Of a stretch of 64,000 nt of DNA, positions 1 to 10,910 are shown piece after piece (position 1 is the stretch's first letter; each line of letters opens with the position of its first letter). Source of the DNA: Riptortus pedestris. Taxonomy: Eukaryota > Arthropoda > Insecta > Hemiptera > Alydidae. The translations under genes and the position numbers were made by a program. The notes beneath the pieces were generated by a model, which saw only the letters and a list, made by a program, of their open reading frames with translations, had not been told where the DNA came from and made no database searches. The stretch lies in assembly GCA_019009955.1 (NCBI GenBank), contig CM032230.1:104554501-104618500 (forward strand). Direction: 5' to 3'.

Positions 1-81
1 TTATTGGGCAGATTTCTCTACTGTAAAACTTCACGTGGGATATCTGCTTAGTTTACGCACCCCCTGCGCGACGGACTTTTT
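1..81 (-). mobile_element. HINE-like element, 5' terminal part (cut by window edge)
   Basis: The sequence shows the conserved 5' terminal block read in reverse: CACGTGGGATATCTGC, then the TTACGC..CCCCTGCGCG hairpin region, then GACGGACTTTTT. The rest of the element lies outside the window. It abuts the spacer that recurs at 1608, so it is the left member of a tandem duplication. Confidence 0.75.
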
Positions 82-798
82 GTTTTTTTAACACTGAGAG
101 ATCAGCTAGACACTGAAATACATCTACTGATTACTTGCCACCTACTTGCATTCCCTGCTTACTCTGCTTGATACTCGGCAAACCAATTATGTAAATTGTT
201 TAATATTGCTGACAGTGTCAGTTATGCATTCGGAATAATGATATCGGGCAATTAATTGTAAATTTCCAATTACTGTAATAACACTCCTTTTTAAAAATCA
301 TTATACCGTGAAATTAAGAATGATACTTTGATTGCATCATTCTGTTTAGGCTGATCGCAGGAAGGTAATAATAATTATACGCACTAGGCTTGAGTATATT
401 GCTATAACAGAATACTCTCAACACGATTAAATGGTTTTTTTTATTTTGTTAATTGTTCTTATGATAAGAATCTCATTTCTGAGTATTCGAGCAATTAATT
501 CAATTGTTTCATCATTATGAATATCAATATCCACTAATTTGTTTACTTTTTAAAAGTACTTATTTGTTATAGGAGACACATTAACGATTTAGTTGTTCTT
601 TAAAAGAAATGAAACAACTTTAAATATATAAATATAAATAACAGTAATGGAGGAAATACTGCCTATTGAGCCCAATCAAGTCTAAACAGATATGCCGTCC
701 CTGTTAGCCTTAGTAGCATAAAATGCACATTATTATTTTTTTTGTTTTACTTTTGATGAGGTTTTCACCAGAATGGCCGACAAAATAAGTGAGGCTTT
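82..798. repeat. Tandem-duplicated spacer, copy 1
   Basis: Non-coding AT-rich spacer of about 0.7 kb lying between two HINE-like ends. Nearly the same sequence, starting AACACTGAGAGATCAGC and ending GAATGGCCGACAAAAT..., recurs at 1608-2317 with scattered substitutions and small indels. No coding potential was recognised. Confidence 0.85.
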
Positions 799-926
799 TA
801 GCAGATGTCCCTTAAGGGAAATCAGCTATTGAGGTCGGACCAATGACGCCATTTTCGACAAAATTTTCAAATGTCCATCGATTCTACCCAGGAGGATGTA
901 TATATATACATATTCAAAACTGTATG

Positions 927-968
<42 letters not shown>

Positions 969-1607
969 TATTCAAGCCCGTCAAAATGTTGTACTGCACA
1001 ACATTTTGACGGGCTTGAAGATGGTGCCATTGCATGTATAGCACAATGCCAGGTGTACTCAACCATCAGCCAATGACGACGGTCTCCACCGACAGGTATG
1101 GCAACAGTATCATTTATATTGGCGGTTCTAGCCCTTTATTTGAATTACCATGTATATTTGTCTTTTGCCGCTCTAGCCGTCGCAGTTATTGTTAAATCGC
1201 TACGAATCTCGATATTTAGTCGTTTTATGCAAAAAAGAAAGACTAAATTCGTTCGTGGGAAAGGTGGGGGGTTTAGAGGGGAAGAATTTCAAAAATTCAA
1301 AATCATCTGTTAGTATACATCTGATCGGAAAATTATATAGAAGCATTCTCATTGCAAATTAAATTTATTACAAATATGGGTATATCCATTTATTCTCTGT
1401 CTTGGATATTAACGGAGATATTTGTATTTTTATTAAGTGTGTGTGCAAAACGAGATGAGATTGGCTAACTTCGGCTCTTGTCGTGAGTTTCCGCCCAAAC
1501 CTAATTCGGCCTTTTCCGTAACTGTTCGGCTCTCGTGAAATTTCTCTTTATTTAATCTTCACGTGGGAAATCTGCTTAGTTTACGCAACCCCTGCGCGAC
1601 GGACTTT
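799..1607 (-). mobile_element. HINE-like element, variant A, with hairpin insert
   Basis: It begins with a 3' palindrome variant (GCAGATGTCCCTTAAGGG), followed by AGCTATTGAGGTCG, a short (TA)n at about 930-964, a 22-bp-arm hairpin at 971-1019, the GTCGCAGTTATTG body, and the GAGTTTCCGCC..AACTGTTCGGCTCTCGTG module of variant A. It ends GCGCGACGGACTTTTTT. The DNA between the microsatellite and about 1150 is absent from ordinary copies. The left half matches the copy at 2318, while the right end resembles the copy ending at 81, so this is probably a recombinant. Confidence 0.8.
971..1019. repeat. Perfect 22-bp inverted repeat (hairpin) in HINE-like copy
   Basis: Arms 971-992 (TTCAAGCCCGTCAAAATG..) and 998-1019 are exact reverse complements around the loop ACTGC. 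The arms extend by CAT/ATG after one mismatch. The same hairpin recurs at 2515-2571. Confidence 0.95.
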
Positions 1608-2317
1608 TTTTTTTAACACTGAGAGATCAGCTAGACACTGAAATACATCTACTGATTACTTGCCACCTACTTGCTTACTCTGCTTGATACTCGGCAAACC
1701 AATTATGTAAATTGTTTAATATTGCTGACATGAGTGTCACTTATGCATTCAGAATAATGATATCAGGCAATTAATTGTAAATTTCCAATTAGTGTGATAA
1801 CACTCATTTTTAAAAATCATTACACCGTGAAATTGAGAATGATACTTTGATTGCATCATTCTGTTTAGGCTGATCGCAGGAAGGTAATAATAATTATACG
1901 CACTAGGATTGAGTATATTGCTATAACAGAATACTCTCAACACGATTAAATGGTTTTTTTTTTTTGTTAATTGATTATAATGATAAGAATCACATTTCTG
2001 AGCATTAGAGCAATTATTTCAATTGTTTCATCATTATGAATATCAATATCCATTAATTTGTTTCCTTTTAATAGTACTTATTTGTTATAGGAGACACATC
2101 AACGATTTAGTTGTTCTTTAAAAGAAATGAAACAACTTTAAATATATAAATATAAATAATAGTAATGGAGGAAGTACTGCCTATTGAGCCCAATGAAGTC
2201 TAAACAGATATGCCGCCCCTGTTAGCCTTAGTAGCATAAAATGCACATTATTATTTTTTTTGTTTTACTTTTGATGAGGTTTTCACCAGAATGGCCGACA
2301 AAATAAGTGAGGCTTTT
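1608..2317. repeat. Tandem-duplicated spacer, copy 2
   Basis: Second copy of the spacer at 82-798, in direct orientation with an offset of about 1523 bp. Differences are scattered point changes and short indels, for example in the poly-T near 1955. Non-coding. Confidence 0.85.
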
Positions 2318-2440
2318 AACAGATGTCCCTTAAGGGAAATCAGCTATTGAGGTCGGACTAATGACGCCATTTTCGACAAAATTTTCAAATGTCCATCGAT
2401 TCAATCCAGGAGGATGTATATATCTACATATTCAAAACTG

Positions 2441-2516
<76 letters not shown>

Positions 2517-3496
2517 TCTTCAAGCCCGTCAAAATGTTGTACTGCACAACATTTTGACGGGCTTGAAGATGGTGCCATCGCATCTATAGCACAATGCCAG
2601 CTGTACTCGACCATCAGCCAGTGACGACGGTCTCCACCTACAGGTATAACAACAGTATCATTTATATTGGCGGTTCTAGCCCTTTATTTGAATTACCATA
2701 TATATTTGTCTTTTACCTCTCTAGCCGTCGCAGTTATTGTTTAATCCCTACAAATCTCAATGTTTAGTCGTTTTATGCAAAAAAAGAAAGACCAAGTTCG
2801 TTAATGGCTGAAATCGGACTAGGAGAAGGGGGGGTTTAGAGGGGAGGAATTTCGAAAATTTAAAATATCTCTGTTAGTATACGTCTGATCGAAAAATGGT
2901 TTAAAAAACAATCTCATCAAATTAAAATGTGCTATAAATATTGTTAATACATTTATGTTCTATCTTGAATATTAACCGAGATATTTTCATTTTTCAGTTT
3001 TCAGCAAACCCCCACTTCTACTCATTTTACATAAACAATACTCTGTTATATAATAAACCACATTATTCGAAGCTTAAATACCAAATATTGTTTTCAAGAG
3101 ACCTTTATTATACGAGCTACATGCAAATATATTGTGGTCCCCTCCCCATCCGTCTTAAGCTCCTGGACTACTAAAATTTTATTGATTAAGATACAAATTA
3201 TTCTGATTCATTATAAATTACAGTACTAGTTGTAGTAAATAGTTTTCAATAAAATTAATATATTATATTCTGATATATTTCAGTGATTGTTTTTCTTTCC
3301 GTTGAGAGGTAAGCAGACCTGTTTGTATATATTTAAGACGCTCCCCTTTGGAATAGGAGATATTTCTCATTACCGCTTTTATTTATTCACCTAATATTCA
3401 TGGTTGCGTTGTGATACCAGTAAGTAGATTTGTCTAATGTTAAACTTCACAAGTGAAATCTGCTTAGTTTACGCAGCACCTGCGTGACGGACTTTT
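2318..3496 (-). mobile_element. HINE-like element, variant B/C, with long (TA)n
   Basis: It starts with the palindrome variant AACAGATGTCCCTTAAGGG and has a long (TA)n at about 2440-2511, the 26-bp-arm hairpin at 2515-2571 and the usual body. It then carries the variant B module (AAACCCCCACTTCTACTC, AAATACCAAATATTG) and variant C-like sequence (GGACTACTAAAATTT). The end is CTGCGTGACGGACTTTTT. The left half matches 799-1317 closely and the right half does not. Confidence 0.8.
2515..2571. repeat. Perfect 26-bp inverted repeat (hairpin)
   Basis: Arms 2515-2540 and 2546-2571 are exact reverse complements (CATCTTCAAGCCCG...), with the loop ACTGC, directly after the (TA)n tract. It duplicates the hairpin at 971-1019, where one base of the outer arm is changed. 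Confidence 0.95.
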
Positions 3497-3619
3497 TATT
3501 TTTGACTGCTCATATGGATTTATCATTCCACCTATTAACGAATAATTTCCTGTATGCTTTGACTGACCTCGGAACATTTTTATCACCTGTGTTTATAAAA
3601 GAGAAGGTTACGCCATCTT

Positions 3620-4144
3620 GTGAAGGTTAGATTGAACTTAATCCTTAATTATAAAATCGGGCGGGTTTCTATGCGTGCTACATACTCGTATGGAGAATGG
3701 ACGACATGTAACAAAGCTTACAGCTTACATCAATCCATACCAAATATAACTCACGACAACTACAACACAATCAAGAGTCACCATCACAAATGCACACAAT
3801 TTCTAACGGAACATAGACAGATAGGACAATATTTAACAAGATTTAAAATTCAAGACAATGACAAATGTACTTGCGACTTACAGACAACACAAACGTTTTT
3901 ACATATACTTTATGACTGCACAACATTTAGTCAAAATAGATCAAATTTAATAATGAACATAATTTTAAAAGGAGGTAATTGGCCTGAACCACCTCATATT
4001 ATATTTAACAAATATAATAAAGAAGTTATAACGTTTATCAAAAGTATAGATATGGATGTAGCTAGGAGTTTGTTGATTGTGAGGAACGGGAATCATAATT
4101 CAATATATTTACCTTACATAGACTCGCAAATTAAACATCGTTGA
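3620..4144 (+). pseudogene. C-terminal fragment of R1/Jockey-type non-LTR retrotransposon pol
   Basis: An open frame of 174 codons beginning at a GTG; the start is arbitrary because the frame is a 5'-truncated relic. Residues about 60-75 read TQFLTEHRQIGQYLTRF, the segment that in many insect LINE polyproteins (T.FLTGHG.F..YL.RF) precedes the last zinc-binding motif. Next comes C-x-C-x9-H-x4-C (CTC...HILYDC), then KGGNWP and a helix ending near KSID, as in R1-like elements. There is no reverse transcriptase or endonuclease upstream; the preceding bases are unrelated. The frame is intact, so the insertion may be fairly young, but it cannot act alone. Clade assignment by motif memory only. Confidence 0.7.
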
Positions 4145-4453
4145 GTTTAAGTTTAATTTCAATTGATATGCTTTTGTTCTTATTGTATTTATTTATTTAC
4201 TTTTCATTTCATTTATTAATTCTGTTTGTAATTACCATACTTATTTTAATATTGTATTTTATCTTTATTCTTTTTTATTGTTATTTTTTTTATTTAATTT
4301 TTTTTTATTTTATTTTTTGAATAGACAGTTGATAAACAAATATTTATTGTAAAATAATGATGTATTTAAACATAATAATACATGTAATATGCCATGTGGC
4401 AATGGAACATGTATTCGAATAAATAACTCCTCACAGGGTTGCTATGAGGAGAA
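4145..4453 (+). other. LINE 3' untranslated tail
   Basis: T-rich sequence following the LINE stop codon, ending with GCCATGTGGCAATGGAAC and ATAAATAA, the kind of 3' tail seen after R1/Jockey-like elements. A (GA)-rich stretch then leads straight into a HINE-like 5' end. No target duplication was identified. Confidence 0.45.
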
Positions 4454-4914
4454 AAAAGTCCGTCACGCAGGGGCTGCGTAAACTAAGCTGATTTCCCACG
4501 TGAAGGTTTATAATAGAGAAATTTCAGAATAGAGAGTCAAACAGTTACGGGAACGGCCCGAACTAGCTCTTGACAGAAACTCACGACTAGACCCGAAGTT
4601 GGCCGATCTCATCTCAGAAGTTGAAAACAGAAAAATGCAAATATCTCGGTTAATATTCAAGATACAGAATACATGTATATAACATTATTTATAGTACATT
4701 TAATTTGCAATAAGATTGATTCTATACAATTTTTCGATCCGACGTATAGTAACGGAAATATTTCACATTTTAGAAAATCCTCCCCTCTAAACCCCCCCTC
4801 CCACTGGTCCGATTTCAGCCATTAACGAACTTGATCTTTATTTTTGCATAAAACGCTTAAATATCGAGTTTGGTAACGTTCAAACGAAAATTGCGACCGC
4901 TAGAGCGTTAACAG

Positions 4915-5004
<90 letters not shown>

Positions 5005-5123
5005 GAACGGACCTCATTTTCGTCATCTCCTGGGTAGGATCGATGGACATTTGAAGAAATTTTTCGAAACTCGCGTCATGAGTACGACCTCAATAGCTGA
5101 TTTCCCTTAAGGGACATCTGCTA
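4454..5123 (+). mobile_element. HINE-like element, variant A, complete
   Basis: Complete copy: AAAAGTCCGTCACGCAGG start with hairpin CGCAGGGGCTGCG, GATTTCCCACGTG, variant A module, GAACTTGATCTTTATTTTTGC body, and a long (TA)n at about 4919-4998. The 3' arm is GAACGGACCTCATTTTCGTC..GATCGATGGACATTTG, with a final palindrome (one mismatch, GGGACATC) and TGCTAAAA. A good reference copy for the family. Confidence 0.9.
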
Positions 5124-5949
5124 AAAATACTCGTAAGATCCATTAGAGTAGGGGCCACTCTATTCCTGAATAAAATAGTCAACTGTAAAATAAGATAAAT
5201 AGAGAATAAATCAATATCTAATAAAATATCCAATAACAAAAATTCTTTAAAATAAGAAAAGGATATAAAAATATTATTTGTTTTTCCTTGAAGGTCTGTT
5301 TTGCTGGAACTTGGTACTTATTGTTTTGTGAGATTCAGAGTGCCCGCTGGTGTCTTCGGGCGTGGATGTTTTCTACCAATAGTTTTTTTTTCTCTTTTTC
5401 TTATTTAGAGTGAAGTTATTATTTTGATTGTCAGTCTTGTTCAGTTTCTTGGACACCTTGGGTTGGTTGAGTTTGAAACATTTGCTCTTTAATGGATTGT
5501 TCTAGGAATAGAACTAACTACTGAGGATTGTTCTTTCGAAGTTAGGGTGGGATTTTAATTTACAGAACAGGAAGTTGTTTGAGGAATTTTTTTTTTCTTT
5601 TTTCCGAACTCCCATTATTTTATTCATTTCATTTTTGTCAGCAGTGTCGGGAGTGCTCTTTCACCTGTTGATGACTTAGATATGATTACTGAATAAGAGT
5701 AATGTTCCATTTTATTTAGAAGTTTTTGGGCTCATTGTATGATATTTTCTTTTAGTCTATTACTTTTCTAATTCGCATTTTTTAAAGCGGGTAATTTTCA
5801 AGGTTATATGATTTTCAGAATACTCATACATTAATAAAATTTTTACATACCTATGCAAATGATATGCATTAATTTTGTTAGATGCGTTTGTACACATGTA
5901 TATGCTTACCCTGAAGGAGGGAATTACGAAAATCATTAGCAAAAGTACC
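5124..5949. other. Unassigned AT-rich non-coding DNA
   Basis: No gene, structured RNA or recognised repeat seen. Short poly-T runs and small spurious frames only. Confidence 0.6.
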
Positions 5950-6205
5950 AATTTCAGCCATTCATTTCCTATTGATCATCCACAACTATGCTCATCACCA
6001 ATTTCCCTTTTTTATGTTACTTATAAAATGTTTATCTATTCCACTTTTTAAATTTTCATTGTTTTTTGGCATTTGTTATTGTTACTTCTTGTTAACTCTT
6101 ATATATTTTACTTTCGTTATTTAACTTTGTACAAATTTTTACTTTTGAAAGGGCAAATTGATGTGATGAAAATTGATGTGATGTCTATAAATAAATAAAA
6201 AAAAA
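5950..6205 (+). repeat. LINE-type 3' tail fragment
   Basis: The segment TTTAACTTTGTACAAATTTTTACTTTTGAAAGGGC followed by TCTATAAATAAATAAA closely resembles 59398-59545, so both are copies of one LINE 3' end. No coding sequence remains upstream. A doublet of GAAAATTGATGTGATG is present at 6149-6183. Confidence 0.5.
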
Positions 6206-6540
6206 ATATTTTCAGGAGAGAATATTGAATTCGTTTCTAGGGCATTTTACACTTCCTGCATTCAATGCATCCAATCTCATTCTGTCGCTACCTTAGAATA
6301 AATAATCCTTTAAAAAACAAGATTTTTTTATGTTAACTACACTAGGTAAAAACTGAAATATTTTACTGCCAGACGTTTAGAGTTGCATTTCGTACTAAAC
6401 GGCCAGAAAGGAAAATTCCATTTCTTTTTTTATTTAAAAGAGTCATTTTCAGGGAATAACTGGATTAACATTATTAACGATTGTGCATGTTTCGTTAAAT
6501 TTGAAAGTTAAATATTTTTTTTTTATTTTATTTATTTTGG
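6206..6540. other. Unassigned non-coding DNA
   Basis: Nothing recognised; AT-rich with short homopolymers. Confidence 0.6.
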
Positions 6541-6880
6541 AGCGTTCGCAGCGAGGCGATATTGCTCATAAAAAACAAAAACAATTTATATAAAGAAAAT
6601 ACAAAAATGAAAATATAAACAAGAAAAAGTTAAATAATACAAACTAAGAACCTAAACAAATAACAAAACTCGAATAAATAACAGAACGCAACAATATAAC
6701 AAAACACAACTTAATAACGGAACGCAACTAAATAGAATTCAACTAAATAATAGAACGCAATCAAATAACGAAACAACGAAAAACAACAATAAACACAAAA
6801 CAACAAATAAAATAAACAAAAACAAAACTTTAAGTTTAAAAACAAAAAAATCTTGTAAGGAAACTAGATAATTAAAAACT
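6541..6880. repeat. A/C-biased imperfect short-repeat tract
   Basis: Strongly A-rich on the + strand with C but very little T or G. It is built from degenerate words such as AACAAAAC, AACGCAAC and AATAACAGAACGCAAC at irregular 15-25 base spacing. It begins after GAGCGTTCGCAGCGAGGCGATATTGC. It may be a degraded minisatellite or the antisense of a T/G-rich LINE tail. Confidence 0.55.
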
Positions 6881-7439
6881 ATAGACTAATAAAATTACGT
6901 AAACAATTATATCATTTCAATGGATAAAAACTAAACTAAAATCAAATTAATATAAATTAGTATGTACAAAAAAAAAAAGATTTTTTATACATATGAAAGT
7001 TTAATACTGTAGAGTTTTCGTGTGGTTAGATTTTTCCCGGATGACATCATACCACAGTTGATGACATATTAGTCGTTCCATTAGCCAGAATCTGTAATTC
7101 AATGACATCTTCTCTGCATATAATATTTCATATTTGAACATACTCAGCAATTATACACGTATTCTCACTTGAACATATAATTCCTCTTAAATATATTAAT
7201 AATAAAATAGGCATATTCATAAGTTTTGCTTTACTGTTGATTAACACTTTTTTATTTACTTGACTCAAAGAATTTTTTAAAAATAAATATATAAAAAAAA
7301 AGCAAATAATAGCTAGGTTCATAAAATAAACAGATAATATACTTAACTTTATAGTTTATAGTCTGGACGTTCTAAAGTACCAAGAAAAGTGTTTGACTAC
7401 TCTTCATAAATTTTATAAGCTACTGTTTGACTAGGAGCC
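6881..7439. other. Unassigned AT-rich non-coding DNA
   Basis: No gene or repeat family recognised; poly-A near 6968. Confidence 0.55.
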
Positions 7440-7585
7440 AACATCATCAAGCTGTGTGACAGTTTGATTTAAAGCTATGGTCCTAAATTACTTGGTGGAC
7501 TTAGAGTCGTGGATTCGATTCCTCGTGTAGGCAATAGAATTTTATTTATTGAGAGACTCTCTAAATAAAATCTTTCACTTCAAGC
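7440..7585 (+). mobile_element. tRNA-headed SINE, head portion
   Basis: Contains a box-B-like GGATTCGATTCCT (about 7511-7523) followed by GGCAATAGAATTTTATTTATTGAGAGACTC..AAATAAA, the body seen in the SINEs at 56375, 57075 and 32395. Box A is degraded. The tail is missing. Confidence 0.5.
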
Positions 7586-7614
7586 ATACTAATTATTCTT
7601 ATTATCTTATGCAT

Positions 7615-7800
7615 GTTTATCTATTTTATCAAACTAAGGCAATTTGGGATGGGTTATTTACACGTTGCCAAACGTTTCTCGTCAGCGCGTGACAAGGGTT
7701 TTCATTTATAAATTGTCTTATCCAATTTGGGATTTGAACCTACGATACACATTTATCTAAGTATATTAGTATCTATGCCTTCGCACTTATCACTACCCAT
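7615..7800 (-). mobile_element. tRNA-headed SINE, reverse orientation
   Basis: The left end carries the conserved SINE tail in reverse (AACTAAGGCAATTTGGGATGGGTTATTTACACGTTGCC). The right part has the reverse complement of a box B (GGGATTTGAACCTACGATAC). Diverged, but it keeps the element order. Confidence 0.5.
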
Positions 7801-7946
7801 TTCGAAATAAACAACATACCGGCCGCTTAGACCTCCTCAGACCCGTGTCTCATAGAGTATGTGGAAAGTTTTTATGTGCACGACTTATCTCATCAAAATT
7901 AGAATAGGAATGGAAGATGTTCACAGTAAATAATATTACAAAAATA

Positions 7947-8489
7947 AAACTCCGTCACGCAGGGGCTACGTAAAATAAGTAGATTTCCCACGTAAAGTTA
8001 TACAATAGGGAAATCTCCATAAGAGTGCCGAACCGTTACGGAAACGGCCGAACTAGCTTTCGGCGGGAACGAATAGAAGCGACCTGTTACACTTAATACA
8101 AATCCAATTATCTCGGTTAATATTCAAGATAGAGCATAAATGACAATATGACAATATTTATGGTAAATTTAATTTGCAATAAGATTGGTTCTATACAATT
8201 TTTTGATCCGACGTATAGTAACGGAGATAATTCCCTCTCTAAAATCACCTCCTACTGGTCCGATTTCAGCCATTAATGAACTTGATCTTTTTACATAAAA
8301 CGATTAAATTCCGAGTTTGGTAACGATCAAACAAAAATTGCGACCACTAGAGCGTTAACAGACAAATATATATATAATTTTGAACGGACCTCATTTTTGT
8401 CATCTCCTGGATAGGATCGATGGACATTTGAAGAAATTTTTCGAAACTCGCGTCATGAGTACGACCTCAATAGCTGTTTTCCCTTAAGG
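7947..8489 (+). mobile_element. HINE-like element, left half of an inverted pair
   Basis: It starts ACTCCGTCACGCAGGGGC, carries the variant A module and body, has almost no TA tract ((TA)5), and includes the full 3' arm up to CCCTTAAGG. There it is joined directly to a second copy in opposite orientation. Confidence 0.85.
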
Positions 8490-8532
8490 TCCATCGAACC
8501 TACCCAGGAGATGACGAAAATGAGGTCAGATC

Positions 8533-8588
<56 letters not shown>

Positions 8589-8994
8589 CTGTCAACTCTC
8601 TAGCGGTCGCAATTTTTGTTTGACCATTACCAAACTTCATATTTAGGGTTTTTTTTGAAAATTCGAAAGATCTCCGTTATTTCTGAGCCGGATCGAAAAA
8701 TTGTATAGAATCAGTCTTATTGCAAATTAAATTTACTATAAATATTGTTCTATACATTTATTCTGTACCTTGACTATTTAACCGAGATATTTGCATTTGT
8801 ATTGTGTGTGTGGTCGGCAGGAGTCGGCTATGTCCGGGATTTTCCGCCGAGAGCTAGTGCGCCAGTTTCCGTAACTATTCCTCCCTCGTGAATAGGTCTA
8901 GAAATTCCTTACGACTACTGTTCTTATTAGGCAGATTTCTCTATTCTTTTCTATAAAACTTCACGTGGGATATCTGCTTAGTTAACGCAGCCGC
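8490..8994 (-). mobile_element. HINE-like element, right half of an inverted pair, ends truncated
   Basis: Starts inside the 3' arm (TCCATCGAACCTACCCAGG), without its own palindrome. It has (TA)n at about 8538-8584, the body and the variant A module, and stops at GTTAACGCAGCC before the terminal GACGGACTTTT. Confidence 0.8.
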
Positions 8995-9588
8995 TATAGT
9001 GGTTTCTTTTTGGCGTGTCATATGCTATTGTTTAAAATGTTTTATTAGTTCAACTATTCTGACGTCTCTAGTTAGTGAAATGTTTTACGACGACTTTATT
9101 AGCTATGCAGTTTTTCCAAGTATCGGAAATTACGTTCGCAACGAACGTGTTAACCCTTTGAGTGCTGGCCTACTTTACGAGTGTACTCTGTTTGGACGTG
9201 GGTAAAATTCTAGAAAGCAACTGATGCAAAAAATGCAGGCTGACGGAACTGCTGTGTGATCGGCACTGAATGGGTTAATCCCCAAGGAAGGTGTCGCCAC
9301 TGGAAGATACTTATCATTCGTGAGTCTATTCCAGTGTTCTATAATTTAATCTGAAGGGGAGCATTGTTGAGAGGCTGGAGTTAAATGGCATGAATGGGAT
9401 ATGACGCTGGTAAAATAAACATTTGCTTAGGGCTCGTAATTGGAATTTTTAAATCATTTAATAATAAAGACGTTCTCCGTTTTTCCGGAATCTAATCATT
9501 GGATTTACATGCTCCGTTGTGTAATCAATATCCTGACTACAGGAAATGTTCGTCAATAGACGATTTCCGAAATCACAAGTCAGAAAAA
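8995..9588. other. Unassigned non-coding DNA
   Basis: A stretch of more even base composition with no recognised gene, RNA or repeat. Confidence 0.5.
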
Positions 9589-10000
9589 AAAGTCCGTCAC
9601 GCAGGGGCTGTGTAAACTAAGCTGATTTCCCACGTGAAGTTATACAATAGAGAAATCGACGAGAGCCGAACAGTTGCGGCAAAGGGCCGAACTAGCTTTT
9701 GGCGGGAAATAGTCATTCGTCAAATTTAATAAAAATGCAAATATTCAAGATAGAGAATAAATGTGTAGAACAATATTATAGTAAATTTAATTTGCAATAA
9801 GATTAGTTCTATACAATTTTTTGATCCGACGTATGGTAATGGAGATATTTCGAAATTTCGAAAATACCCTTCCTCTAAACTCCCCTCCCACTGGTCCGAT
9901 TTCAGCCATTAACGAACTTGATCTGCTTTTTGCATAAAACGTTTAAATATCGAGTTTGGTAACGATCAAACAAAAATTGCAACCGCTAGAGCGTTAACAG

Positions 10001-10054
<54 letters not shown>

Positions 10055-10164
10055 GAACGGACCTCATTTTCGTGGGTAGGATCGATGGACATTTGTAGAA
10101 AAATTTCAAAAATCGCGTCATGAGTACAACCTCAATAACTGATTTCCCTTAAGGGAAATCCGCT
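9589..10164 (+). mobile_element. HINE-like element, variant A, complete
   Basis: AAAAGTCCGTCACGCAGGGG start, variant A module, body, (TA)n at about 10006-10048, shortened 3' arm (the GTCATCTCCT word is missing), then palindrome GATTTCCCTTAAGGGAAATC and CGCTAAAA end. Confidence 0.9.
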
Positions 10165-10185
10165 AAAAAACGCCTCGTTCATTCA

Positions 10186-10256
10186 CTGTTGTTTATTCGT
10201 TGTGACAGAGCGCTTTCAGAGCATACGCCCCATCATCGGTGCCCTGCTGGCAAACA
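10186..10256. repeat. Foldback element arm
   Basis: TGTTGTTTATTCGTTGTGACAG, GAGCGCTTTCAGAGCATACG and CCCCATCATCGGTGCCC match one arm of the foldback at 38551-38748. Only one arm is present. It starts 22 bases after a HINE-like end. Confidence 0.6.
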
Positions 10257-10740
10257 TTTACCATAAAAAACGTTGTATAATATGTCATTTAATTAGAGTC
10301 AAGAATTAGAGTTAAAACTTTAAGAATATAATTTAGTGTCCCAGTGAATGTTTACAGAAATAAGAAAACTATTTTTACAGATTAAAATTAAAAACTTACC
10401 AGTAGAATATATACACAATTTCAGTAAATAGCTAAAATAAAAAATAATATTAAATGAATATTTACAGTTAAGAAGTATAAAATAGAATAAATAGTAAAAA
10501 GCGAATAGCCCAATTAAACTTTTTTAAAAAGCCAAAAATGAAGGAACAGCGACCGGAGGAACTACAGAGAGCAATACATTTAAAAAAACGCACAAGAAGA
10601 AAAAGAAGAAAGAATTCCGAAATGTTTGTAGGGTATTATTATTAAGGATTCATACAATGTTTTGTATTTTGTATATATTTAATTTAGTATGAAACACGTT
10701 TAATTTAGTGTTTGGTTATAAAAAAATAAATAAAAACCCA
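10257..10740 (+). repeat. Possible LINE 3' relic
   Basis: AT-rich. Around 10537-10640 a short open stretch encodes a basic peptide (MKEQRPEELQRAIHLKK..RRKRRK), followed by ATTTAATTTAGT repeats and an A-rich end (AAAAAAATAAATAAAAACCC). This could be the last codons and tail of an unidentified LINE; I do not recognise the family. Confidence 0.25.
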
Positions 10741-10850
10741 TGAGAATCATCAAAGGAGTTTTCGGCGTGTGGTATGACTGGAGAATGGTTCCTGTATTCC
10801 GAGATAACCACCTGGACCATTCCCTAGATCAATGACACGTCAGTACAAAA

Positions 10851-10910
10851 AGATTTGTAAAAGCTATGGACGTGGTTTATATGAACTACGTCTATAGCTT
10901 TTACGAATCT
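10851..10910. repeat. 27-bp stem hairpin with G-U pairs only as mismatches
   Basis: Arm 10851-10877 (AGATTTGTAAAAGCTATGG..) folds on 10884-10910 with loop TATATG. All 27 positions pair if three G-U wobbles are allowed. Outside the stem two mismatches are followed by three more pairs. It could be a microRNA-like precursor or a small foldback relic; no expression evidence is available. Confidence 0.55.

Noticed and set aside
2389..2614. Overlapping frames encoding long YIYIYI runs on both strands
   Set aside because: They are translations of the (TA)n microsatellite; the same holds at 15464, 24623, 27226 and 32691.
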